Assembly: GCA_017615515.1 (NCBI GenBank)
Contig: JAFZZX010000207.1
Coordinates: 1-6,059, forward strand
Source of the DNA: Clostridia bacterium
GTDB lineage: Bacteria; Bacillota; Clostridia; Christensenellales; CAG-1252
Direction of reading: 5' to 3'
DNA length: 6,059 nucleotides
A program made the translations under genes and the position numbers. The notes below the pieces were generated by a model. It had not been told where the DNA came from. It was given only the letters and a program-made list of their open reading frames with translations, and searched no databases. The number at the start of each line of letters is the position of its first letter. Position 1 is the first letter of the stretch. Shown here in pieces: positions 1 through 5,700 of the stretch.

Positions 1-158
1 CAGCGCTGACCGTCGGCGGCAAGGCGATCGGTAAGATCATCGCGATAAACAATTCCAAAGAACTCATTATGCTGACCGCACGTTTGCTCAGCATCTTCGA
101 TAAAGACGATCGAAAGGAGAGAAAAAATGCTTCTGAAAAAAAACACGATCCCCGCTGA
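1..158 (+). CDS. ispA: Probable polyprenyl (farnesyl/geranyl) diphosphate synthase, C-terminal fragment
   Basis: An open frame enters from the left edge (first full codon at 3) and ends at TGA 156-158, giving about 51 residues. The visible segment contains AIGKII, then NSKELIMLTARLL and a charged end (FDKDDR). This resembles the last helix of bacterial short-chain prenyl diphosphate synthases, where a hydrophobic 'eL..La.yl..Rdr' pattern closes the protein. The diagnostic aspartate-rich motifs lie outside the window, so the assignment rests on this weak match plus position: ispA directly precedes dxs in many Firmicutes. The enzyme would condense isopentenyl and allylic diphosphates in the cytoplasm, downstream of DXS. 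The final 11 codons overlap the start of dxs in another frame, and the dxs ribosome binding site lies inside this gene. The lysine-rich tail after DDR may therefore be shaped by that overlap. It could instead be an unrelated small upstream gene. Confidence 0.5.
   Translation, partial: ALTVGGKAIGKIIAINNSKELIMLTARLLSIFDKDDRKERKNASEKKHDPR
113..119 (+). promoter_or_regulatory. Ribosome binding site of dxs
   Basis: AAAGGAG at 113-119 lies 7 bases before the ATG at 127. It is a strong Shine-Dalgarno match and fixes the dxs start. It sits inside the coding sequence of the preceding gene, whose stop comes 32 bases into dxs. Confidence 0.85.
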
Positions 159-1836
159 CGTCAGGAAAATGACGCTAAAAGAAGCGGAAGTGCTGTCCGA
201 AGAAGTACGCAGGCGCATTATCGAAGTCACGCTCCAAAACGGCGGACATATCGGCGCCTCTCTCGGCGCGGTGGAGCTCATCGTCGCCTTACTTCGCGTC
301 TTCGATCCCGATCGGGACAAGATCGTCTTCGACGTCGGGCACCAAGCCTACGCCTATAAGATCCTGACGGGGCGCAACGGCGAATTCGATAAACTACGCA
401 CCTTTGGTGGGATCAGCGGCTTCCCAAAGCCTTCCGAAAGCAAATACGATCACTTCGTCGGCGGACACGCAGGCAACGCCGTTTCGGCAGGGTGCGGCTA
501 CGCGATGGCGCGCTCTCTATCCAAAGAGGATTATGAGATCATTTCCGTGATCGGCGACGGGGTGACGGTCAACGGTGAGACGGCGGAAGGGCTCAATCTC
601 GCGACTACATACGGCAAGCAGATCATCGTTATCAATGACAACACCTATTCGATCTCGGCAGGCGTCGGCTCCGTGCCGCAATATCTCGAGACCTTGCGTA
701 AAGAACCGTACGAAGGCAAGGTGAAAGCGGGCGCGGACAGTCCCTTTTCCATCTACGATCTCGACTATTTGGGACCCGTCCCCGGGCACGACATTGCGTT
801 GCTCGATCAAGCCTTTCGCATTGCAAAAGAGGCGAAACGCTCTTTGATCGTCCACGTCGTGACCAACAAAGGGAAAGGATTTGCTCCCGCAGAACAAAAC
901 CCCTTGAAACTGCACGGTGTCTCCCCCAAGGGAACGGACAGCGGGGAAGGCTTCGGCGGCGTCTTCGGTAGGGTCTTGAGCGAACTCAGAGAAAAGGACG
1001 ACAAAGTCGTCGCAGTTGCCGCCGCAATGGCGATCGGCACGGGGCTCGGCGATTTTGCGCGGAAATACCCTGACAGCTTTACCGACGTCGGCATAGCGGA
1101 GAGCACGGCGGTGACCGTGGCGGCGTCTCTCGCTCGCTCGGGCTACAAGCCGTACGTCGCACTCTATTCTACCTTTTTGCAGCGTGCCTACGATCAACTC
1201 CTTTACGACGTCGCCCTGGACGGGCTTGACGTCACGATCATGCTCGACCGCGCGGGATTGGTCGGCGAAGACGGCGAATCCCACCAAGGTATCTACGATC
1301 TCGCCTTGTTGTCATCTGTTCCGAACGTGACCATTGCCTCTCCCGCGACCTATTCCGAACTTGCGGCGATGCTCCCGTATTTGCATGACAAGCACGGCGT
1401 AAAGATCATTCGTTATCCCAAGGGTGCTTGCAAGGCGGATCTTCCCGTAGATCCCGACTTTCCTCTTTGGACGACCTTACGCGCCGTCGGTGCCGCCGGG
1501 GCGATCGTCACGCACGGTGCGGCGATGATCGAAGTCGCGCTTGGTACCGCCGAGATCCTTTCCTCGCAGGGCATCGACGTCGGCGTGATCAACGCTCGGT
1601 TCCTTTTGCCCCTCGACAGATCCTATCTTGACGCGCTTTCGAATATCCCCCTCTACGTTCTTGAAGACGTCGTTTACGAAGGCTCTCTGTCCCAGCACTT
1701 GTCCGCCATGGGCTATCGGGTGACACCCTTTACGCTCCCGAATACCTACGTCACCTTCGGGAAACCGTCCGAACTACGCGCTGCATATTCTATCGACGCG
1801 GATTCCGTCGCGGAGGCGATCCGTAATGCGACTTGA
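127..1836 (+). CDS. dxs: 1-deoxy-D-xylulose-5-phosphate synthase (DXS), short form
   Basis: DXS condenses pyruvate and glyceraldehyde 3-phosphate, using thiamine diphosphate and Mg2+, in the first step of the MEP isoprenoid pathway. It is cytoplasmic and also feeds thiamine and pyridoxal synthesis. The 569-residue protein shows NGGHIGASLG (H41), DVGHQAYAYKILTGR (55-83 region, H72), the thiamine-diphosphate motif GDG 143-145 with NDN 170-172, and HGVS (H263). Its pyrimidine-binding domain carries the catalytic Glu in VGIAE (E325), YSTFLQRAYDQ (Y347), DRAG (R375), GEDG (D382), SHQG (H386) and IRYPKG (R429). Spacing between E325, Y347, R375, D382 and H386 matches E. coli DXS as I recall it. The C-terminal transketolase domain spans about 450-569. 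It is shorter than the usual roughly 620 residues, mainly between NDN and the GPVxGHD motif. Two normally conserved spots differ: GPVPGHD instead of GPVDGHD, and AESTAVT instead of AEQHAVT. The start is set by AAAGGAG at 113-119. The gene overlaps tlyA by 11 bases. Confidence 0.95.
   Translation: MLLKKNTIPADVRKMTLKEAEVLSEEVRRRIIEVTLQNGGHIGASLGAVELIVALLRVFDPDRDKIVFDVGHQAYAYKILTGRNGEFDKLRTFGGISGFPKPSESKYDHFVGGHAGNAVSAGCGYAMARSLSKEDYEIISVIGDGVTVNGETAEGLNLATTYGKQIIVINDNTYSISAGVGSVPQYLETLRKEPYEGKVKAGADSPFSIYDLDYLGPVPGHDIALLDQAFRIAKEAKRSLIVHVVTNKGKGFAPAEQNPLKLHGVSPKGTDSGEGFGGVFGRVLSELREKDDKVVAVAAAMAIGTGLGDFARKYPDSFTDVGIAESTAVTVAASLARSGYKPYVALYSTFLQRAYDQLLYDVALDGLDVTIMLDRAGLVGEDGESHQGIYDLALLSSVPNVTIASPATYSELAAMLPYLHDKHGVKIIRYPKGACKADLPVDPDFPLWTTLRAVGAAGAIVTHGAAMIEVALGTAEILSSQGIDVGVINARFLLPLDRSYLDALSNIPLYVLEDVVYEGSLSQHLSAMGYRVTPFTLPNTYVTFGKPSELRAAYSIDADSVAEAIRNAT
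1812..1816 (+). promoter_or_regulatory. Ribosome binding site of tlyA
   Basis: GGAGG at 1812-1816 lies 9 bases before the ATG at 1826, inside the end of dxs. It supports the ATG at 1826 as the tlyA start and indicates co-translation from the dxs message. Confidence 0.75.
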
Positions 1837-2539
1837 TCTCCTCGTCGCAGAAAAAGCCGCCGTTACGCGCACCCGCGCGCAAAACCTTATCAAAACGGGG
1901 GGCGTTACCCTCGGCGGCGTCACCTTGAATAAGCCTTCCTTTGACCTCGACCCATCTTCTCCGATCGAGATCACCGATACGCTCAAATACGTCTCCCTCG
2001 GCGGGTTAAAGCTTGAAAACGCGCTACGAACTTGCGGCATATCCGTGAAGGACAAGGTTTGCCTCGACATCGGCGCGGCTAACGGGGGGTTTACGGATTG
2101 TATGCTGAAAAGCGGCGCCAGAAAGGTCTCCGCCGTCGACGTTACGATCGCCTTTCCGGAGTCGCTCTTGTCGGACCCACGCGTAACGATCTACGACAAT
2201 ACCAACGTCAAAGATTTGCTGACCGTATTCCAAACGGGTTCTTTCGACTTCATCACGGTCGACCTGAGTTTTATTTCCCTGACGGGGATCTTTGAGATCG
2301 TTGCGCCGTTGCTAACGAAAGACGGTGTAATGATGGCTCTTTTTAAGCCGCAATTCGAAGTAGGGCGCGACAAACTCCCGAAGAGCGGGGTAGTTCACGA
2401 TCCGAAACTTCTGGAAAAAACCTTTCGAAAGTTTTGCGCTTCGGCACAAGCGGTCGGCTTGACCTACCTTGCGGACGCACCCGTGCCCGCACTTTTCCCG
2501 GAAAAGAACCGTGAGCGCACCGTCTTCTTTAAGGCATAA
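1826..2539 (+). CDS. tlyA: TlyA-family rRNA 2'-O-methyltransferase (S4 plus FtsJ-like domains)
   Basis: TlyA proteins use S-adenosylmethionine to methylate ribose 2'-OH groups; characterised members modify 16S C1409 and/or 23S C1920. The name 'hemolysin A' is historical. The 237-residue protein has an N-terminal S4 RNA-binding domain (about 1-50, starting MRLDLLVAEK), a short linker, the core KYVSLGGLKLE (K62), and the AdoMet loop CLDIGAANGGFTDC (79-92). It continues with AVDV (103-106), TVDLSFISL (144-152, D146), LFKPQFEVGRDKL (K174), KSGVVHDP (186-193) and a final NRE (E230). K62, D146, K174 and E230 match the K-D-K-E tetrad in type and spacing. It is shorter than the typical roughly 270 residues. 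The usual VSRGG is VSLGG, and the GYGQL segment after AVDV is replaced by TIAFP. The gene overlaps dxs by 11 bases and ends before an AT-rich gap. The family call is firm; the exact rRNA target is not visible from sequence. Confidence 0.92.
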   Translation: MRLDLLVAEKAAVTRTRAQNLIKTGGVTLGGVTLNKPSFDLDPSSPIEITDTLKYVSLGGLKLENALRTCGISVKDKVCLDIGAANGGFTDCMLKSGARKVSAVDVTIAFPESLLSDPRVTIYDNTNVKDLLTVFQTGSFDFITVDLSFISLTGIFEIVAPLLTKDGVMMALFKPQFEVGRDKLPKSGVVHDPKLLEKTFRKFCASAQAVGLTYLADAPVPALFPEKNRERTVFFKA

Positions 2540-2571
2540 TTTAATATTTTTTTTATAAAAATAAAAAAATA
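2536..2571 (+). promoter_or_regulatory. Pure A/T block, possible UP element for the nadK promoter
   Basis: Thirty-six consecutive bases contain no G or C, in a window where coding DNA is fairly balanced. The block includes T8 at 2547-2554, A5 at 2557-2561 and A7 at 2563-2569, and starts at the tlyA stop codon. The A-tracts lie about 15-27 bases upstream of the -35 hexamer at 2584, where UP elements contact the RNA polymerase alpha subunit and where curved DNA often occurs. The T and A runs could also fold into an A/U-only stem, but without G/C pairs this is not a convincing terminator. Confidence 0.45.
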
Positions 2572-2583
2572 CGCATAAAACGA

Positions 2584-2612
2584 TTGAAAATACTGAATAT
2601 TCGTATTATAAT
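2584..2612 (+). promoter_or_regulatory. Sigma-A-type promoter of nadK-argR-recN, predicted leaderless start
   Basis: TTGAAA (2584-2589, five of six to TTGACA) and TATAAT (2607-2612, six of six) are separated by exactly 17 bases (2590-2606), the optimal spacing. Counting seven bases past the -10 puts transcription start at A2619, the first base of the nadK ATG; the nearest purine upstream is A2616. The upstream A/T block is suitably placed as an UP element. The prediction rests on sequence alone, but hexamers and spacing are unusually good. Confidence 0.75.
2591..2605. promoter_or_regulatory. Dyad filling the promoter spacer, candidate operator
   Basis: The core GAATATTC (2595-2602) is a perfect 8-base palindrome. 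Outside it, TAC (2591-2593) pairs with GTA (2603-2605) if T2594 is skipped. The dyad fits the 17-base spacer between the -35 and -10 hexamers almost exactly, a typical repressor position. It contains TGAAT, one half of the ArgR box (TGAAT-N4-ATTCA), but the two halves abut instead of being four bases apart. ArgR autoregulation is therefore only a hypothesis, prompted by argR being the second gene of the unit. Confidence 0.35.
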
Positions 2613-2618
2613 TGCATT

Positions 2619-3407
2619 ATGAAACTGTGTTTGATCGTAAACGATTCCAAGCCGCTCGCCAAAAAACTTGCGGCGGAGTTTGAAAAAAAGGCAACCGAAA
2701 AGGGGATCCTCTCCTACTATTACGACGGTGCTCTCGGCGAGGGCACGGATTTTGCCGTCGTATTCGGAGGAGACGGCACGATCCTGAAGTTTATCCGCGG
2801 TGCGGAAGTCACCGTTCCCATTCTCGGGATCAACTGTGGCAAGATGGGCTTCCTCGCGGAATCGGGGAGCTCCCCCGATGAATACCTCGATAGGCTCCAA
2901 ACGGGACGCTTCACCCTGGACGACAGACGCTTTTTGCGGGTCGATCTCGATGGCGGCGAGACCGTATATGCCTTGAACGAGGTGGTTTTGGGTCGCGAAA
3001 ACACGATAAACTTAATGGACATCACGGTCTCGATCAGCGATAAGGGCGCTTTGGAAAGCTTCCGCGCCGACGGCGTGATCGTTTCGACGCCGACGGGTTC
3101 GACGGCGTATTCTCTGTCCGCAGGCGGGCCCGTGTTGAGCCCGAGAGTGCCTGCTTTCATCGTCACCCCAATCTGTCCGCACGATCTGCAATCTCGTCCG
3201 ATCGTACTTCCGGAGAGCGATCTTATATCTATCACGGCGAGCTCGGCGGGAAAATGTGCGGTCGTCGCAGACGGTATCACGGTAGCCAGCTACAACGAAC
3301 CGACCAAACTCTCGGTTTCCGTGTCGGATCGCAAGGTCTCCTTCGTCCGTATGGATGATAGGAGTTTTTACGAAGTAATGCTCAGCAAGTTCAGCAGAGG
3401 GAAATAA
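2619..3407 (+). CDS. nadK: NAD kinase (ATP/polyphosphate-dependent, PpnK family)
   Basis: NAD kinase phosphorylates the 2'-OH of the NAD adenosine ribose to make NADP in the cytoplasm. The 262-residue protein begins MKLCLIVNDSKP, a typical family start, which supports the ATG at 2619. It shows the GGDGT phosphate-binding and catalytic motif (50-54, D52), LGINCGKMGFLAE (69-81), ALNEVVL (N120-E121), DGVIVSTPTGSTAYSLSAGG (151-170) and TPICPHDLQSRPIVLP (183-198). It is a little shorter than many Firmicute homologues (roughly 265-290). HDLQSRP replaces the common HSLSxRP, a minor change. No Shine-Dalgarno sequence precedes the ATG, and a strong promoter places its +1 at the ATG, so the mRNA is predicted to be leaderless. 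argR follows after 3 bases. Co-transcription with argR and recN is inferred from spacing. The shared purpose is unclear, though the order is conserved in Firmicutes. Confidence 0.95.
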   Translation: MKLCLIVNDSKPLAKKLAAEFEKKATEKGILSYYYDGALGEGTDFAVVFGGDGTILKFIRGAEVTVPILGINCGKMGFLAESGSSPDEYLDRLQTGRFTLDDRRFLRVDLDGGETVYALNEVVLGRENTINLMDITVSISDKGALESFRADGVIVSTPTGSTAYSLSAGGPVLSPRVPAFIVTPICPHDLQSRPIVLPESDLISITASSAGKCAVVADGITVASYNEPTKLSVSVSDRKVSFVRMDDRSFYEVMLSKFSRGK

Positions 3408-3410
3408 AAT

Positions 3411-3866
3411 ATGTCTTGTGATAATCGTAGATTGAGGATCTTGGAACTCATCAAAAAGTACAATATCGGCAGGCAGGAACAGCTTGTCGAACTCTTGAAT
3501 GCCGAAGGCTACAACGTGACGCAAGCGACGGTCTCGCGCGACATCAACGAGTTGCGCCTGAAGAAGGTCAAGGAAAACGGCGCCTTTCGATACGTCCAGA
3601 GCTCCCGCGAATTGACCTCGGGAGACGAGAGGATCTCTACGATCTTTCGTCAGACCGTGCATTCGATCGTTGCATCGGGCAATCTGATCGTGATCAAGAC
3701 CCTCGCAGGCAGCGCAAACGCCGTTTGCGCCATCATCGACGGATTCGAGATCGAGGGCGTCCTCGGCTCCATTGCGGGTGACGACTGCATTTTCGTTGCC
3801 GCTGACGTAGACGTTGCCGAGAAGGTTGCCGCACGCTTCCGTGCATATTTGACGACAAACAAATGA
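3411..3866 (+). CDS. argR: Arginine repressor/activator ArgR (AhrC family)
   Basis: ArgR is a hexameric DNA-binding protein that senses L-arginine and controls arginine biosynthesis and catabolism genes. The 151-residue protein matches family length. The N-terminal winged helix (about 1-65) contains the recognition segment TQATVSRDINELRLKKV (37-53). A hinge runs over about 66-85, and the C-terminal oligomerisation and arginine-binding domain has VIKTLAGSANAV (94-105) and LGSIAGDDCIFV (118-129; D124-D125). The family usually has GNAQ or GAAQ and GTIxGDDTI here. N103 stands where the arginine-contacting Gln normally is, and S120 and C126 replace Thr. The start follows the nadK stop by 3 bases, with AGAGGG at 3396-3401 as ribosome binding site, 9 bases before the ATG. 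The stop overlaps the recN start (ATGA). argR next to recN is a standing Firmicute arrangement. No arginine genes are in the window. Confidence 0.95.
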   Translation: MSCDNRRLRILELIKKYNIGRQEQLVELLNAEGYNVTQATVSRDINELRLKKVKENGAFRYVQSSRELTSGDERISTIFRQTVHSIVASGNLIVIKTLAGSANAVCAIIDGFEIEGVLGSIAGDDCIFVAADVDVAEKVAARFRAYLTTNK

Positions 3867-5554
3867 TCAAACAGCTACATATCCGCAATATCGCCTTGAT
3901 CGAAGATTGTACCCTTGATTTCGGCGAAAAACTCAACGTTCTCAGCGGAGAAACGGGCGCAGGCAAGTCGATCATCATCGACTCTTTGGGTTTCGTTTTG
4001 GGAGCGCGCGCAGATAAAACGCTGATTCGCCACGGCGCCTCTTTTGCCTCGGTCGAAGCGGTATTCGAGCTAACGGACTGTCCCGGAACGCGTGAAAAAA
4101 TGCGCGCTTTCGGTATGGAAGAAGAGGACGTATTGATCCTCTCGCGCACGATGAGTGATACCAAGAGCGAAGTTAGGCTGAACGGCCGCATTTCTCCTCT
4201 CTCTATGCTGAAAGAGCTCGGTGCGACTCTCGTCGATATTCTCGGTCAGCACGAGAACCAATCCCTTTTGTCGGTTTCTTCGCATATCGAACTATTGGAT
4301 AAATACGGCGAATCCGCCATTGCGGAGCTATCGACCGCATATTCTACGCAATACGAGCGCTATCGCGAGATCGAGCGCACGTTATCTTCTTTCGGGGATC
4401 CCGCCGAGCGTGCGCGCAGGCTCGATCTTTTGAAATACCAAATAGACGAGATCACCGCAGCGGAGTTGAAAGAGGGGGAAGAGGAGTCTCTCCTTGCCGA
4501 TCGCGAACGCTTCCGCAACTCGGAAAAGATCCTGAATGCGGTCGCAGCGTCCTCTTCGGCGTTGGAAGGCGACGATAACTTCAGTATGCAGGGTGTGATC
4601 TCGCTTGCGATGAGCGCGCTACGGCAAGCGACGAACTATGATCCTCTGTTGGAAGCGCTATACGGACGGCTGGACTCTGCTTATACCGAACTTAACGACA
4701 TCTTGGACGAATTGCATTCCTACACCGATTCTTTCGATTTTGACGATGCAAAAGCCGATTTTGTCGAAAAGAGGGTGGATTTGATCCGCTCTTTGAAGCG
4801 CAAATACGGCGCCACGGTCGATGAGATCCTCTCCAACTTAGAAAAATACCGCGAAGAGTATATTCGTCTGTCCGATTCCGACGACGAGATCCAAAGGTTG
4901 GAAAAAGAGAAGGAGAATACTTATACCCGGCTTCTCTCCTTGGCGCACAAGATATCCGAAATACGGCGCAAAACCGCCTTATCCCTTAAAAAAGAGATCG
5001 AGAAAGAGCTATCCGAACTCGGTATGAAAGGCTCTGTTTTTGAGTGCACCATCGATTCCGACGACGCATTTATCACAGAAAAGGGCTGTGATAAGGTCGA
5101 GTTTATGATCTCGCCCAATCCCGGAGAGCCCCTTCGTCCTCTTTCCAAGATCATATCGGGCGGCGAAATGTCCCGCTTTATGCTCGCGATCAAGGTGATC
5201 ACCGCTCGTCTTGACATGATCCAAACTCTCGTTTTCGACGAAGTAGATGCGGGCATCAGCGGCAAGATCGGAGAGGTCGTCGCAGAGAAATTGGCTTTGG
5301 TGTCCGATCTCAGGCAGGTGATCGCTATCACCCATTTGCCGCAAGTCGCCGCGATGAGCGACGATCACTATTTGATCGAGAAGTCTACGGAAAATATGGT
5401 TACCCGTACGTATTTGACCAAGCTGGACGAAGAGGGGGTAGAAAAAGAGGTAGAACGCCTGTCCGCAGGAGCGGGGATCTATGGTTCCTTGCATGCAAAA
5501 GAGCTTCGTTCTCTTGCCCTTGAGAAGAAAAGCGCACTTCGCAAAAACCGCTAA
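3863..5554 (+). CDS. recN: DNA repair protein RecN (SMC-like ATPase)
   Basis: RecN is a cytoplasmic, SMC-related ATPase recruited early to DNA double-strand breaks to hold and bring together DNA for recombination. The 563 residues match the usual 550-575. Motifs in order are MIKQLHIRNIALIED at the N-terminus, Walker A GETGAGKS (29-36, K35), DILGQHENQSLL (125-136; the family often has QHEHQ), and a charged heptad-like middle (about 150-385). The C-terminal ATPase half follows, with VEFMISPNPGEPL (412-424), signature SGGEMSR (432-438), Walker B TLVFDEVDAGISG (455-467, D459-E460) and switch histidine ITHLPQVA (489-496, H491). The middle is consistent with the short antiparallel coiled coil of RecN around a small central region. 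The ATG at 3863 overlaps the argR stop by four bases. No good Shine-Dalgarno sequence precedes it, so translation is probably coupled to argR. The gene is intact, and no SOS-type operator was identified. Confidence 0.97.
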   Translation: MIKQLHIRNIALIEDCTLDFGEKLNVLSGETGAGKSIIIDSLGFVLGARADKTLIRHGASFASVEAVFELTDCPGTREKMRAFGMEEEDVLILSRTMSDTKSEVRLNGRISPLSMLKELGATLVDILGQHENQSLLSVSSHIELLDKYGESAIAELSTAYSTQYERYREIERTLSSFGDPAERARRLDLLKYQIDEITAAELKEGEEESLLADRERFRNSEKILNAVAASSSALEGDDNFSMQGVISLAMSALRQATNYDPLLEALYGRLDSAYTELNDILDELHSYTDSFDFDDAKADFVEKRVDLIRSLKRKYGATVDEILSNLEKYREEYIRLSDSDDEIQRLEKEKENTYTRLLSLAHKISEIRRKTALSLKKEIEKELSELGMKGSVFECTIDSDDAFITEKGCDKVEFMISPNPGEPLRPLSKIISGGEMSRFMLAIKVITARLDMIQTLVFDEVDAGISGKIGEVVAEKLALVSDLRQVIAITHLPQVAAMSDDHYLIEKSTENMVTRTYLTKLDEEGVEKEVERLSAGAGIYGSLHAKELRSLALEKKSALRKNR

Positions 5555-5597
5555 ATTATTATAAATTAGCCGATATTTGATAATATTGTTATAGTTT

Positions 5598-5626
5598 TTG
5601 ACTTAATTTACAACTATTTTCATTAT
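5598..5626 (+). promoter_or_regulatory. Possible promoter of spoIVB
   Basis: TTGACT (5598-5603, five of six to TTGACA) and CATTAT (5621-5626, four of six to TATAAT) are 17 bases apart. In Bacillus, spoIVB is transcribed in the forespore by SigF and SigG. The CATTATT at 5621-5627 is one base off a SigG-like -10 (CATWMTA), but no good SigG -35 (GHATR) stands at the right distance. Whether this is a housekeeping, sporulation or mixed promoter cannot be decided by eye. Confidence 0.35.
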
Positions 5627-5688
5627 TTTTCCAATCCTCTTTTTCATTCATCGATCGATATTCTTTTCGTAACTGCAAATGATAAGAC

Positions 5689-5696
5689 AGAGGTGA
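5689..5696 (+). promoter_or_regulatory. Ribosome binding site of spoIVB
   Basis: AGAGGTGA at 5689-5696 ends 4 bases before the ATG at 5701 and matches the 3' end of 16S rRNA well. An in-frame TGA at 5698-5700 directly precedes the ATG, so the protein cannot start further upstream in this frame. Confidence 0.85.
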
Positions 5697-5700
5697 CTGA

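Larger units (their letters stand above)
5555..5700 (+). other. AT-rich recN-spoIVB intergenic region
   Basis: This 146-base gap is strongly A/T-rich compared with the flanking genes. It holds a possible sigma-A-like promoter (5598-5626), a 10-base palindrome ATCGATCGAT (5650-5659) in the predicted leader, and the spoIVB ribosome binding site. Just after the recN stop, 5551-5569 forms a weak A/T-rich inverted repeat (CTAA...TTAG) that has no G/C stem and no following T-run, so I do not call a terminator. No small open frame with a ribosome binding site was found. Confidence 0.6.

Noticed and set aside
136..144. A8 run followed by C at the dxs start, matching the A AAA AAC slippery pattern
   Set aside because: A -1 slip would only lead to the nearby TGA at 156-158. 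No pseudoknot or stem was evident downstream, and KKN codons in an A-rich translation start are ordinary.
517..1287. Long antisense open frame (256 codons) opposite dxs
   Set aside because: It lies wholly inside an unmistakable dxs, and its translation is rich in Arg, Asp and Val with no recognisable motif. Such frames are expected opposite balanced-GC genes with strong codon bias.
2540..2571. T8 and A7 runs after tlyA as a bidirectional terminator
   Set aside because: No G/C-containing stem precedes either run; promoter-associated A-tracts explain it better.
2590..2619. Standard 18-base ARG box in the nadK promoter
   Set aside because: Only one TGAAT half-site is present, and the opposing ATTC abuts it instead of being four bases away. 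It is kept only as a candidate operator, not called as an ARG box.
2720..3662. Antisense open frames of 186 and 216 codons opposite nadK and argR
   Set aside because: They shadow two clearly identified genes, overlap each other, and show no family motif.
4921..5494. Antisense open frames of 136 and 161 codons opposite the recN C-terminal half
   Set aside because: They overlap the conserved RecN signature and Walker B coding region and each other; no motif was seen.
5551..5569. Inverted repeat CTAA...TTAG at the recN stop as a terminator
   Set aside because: The stem is almost all A/T with a mismatch, and no T-run follows directly; it is too weak for an intrinsic terminator.
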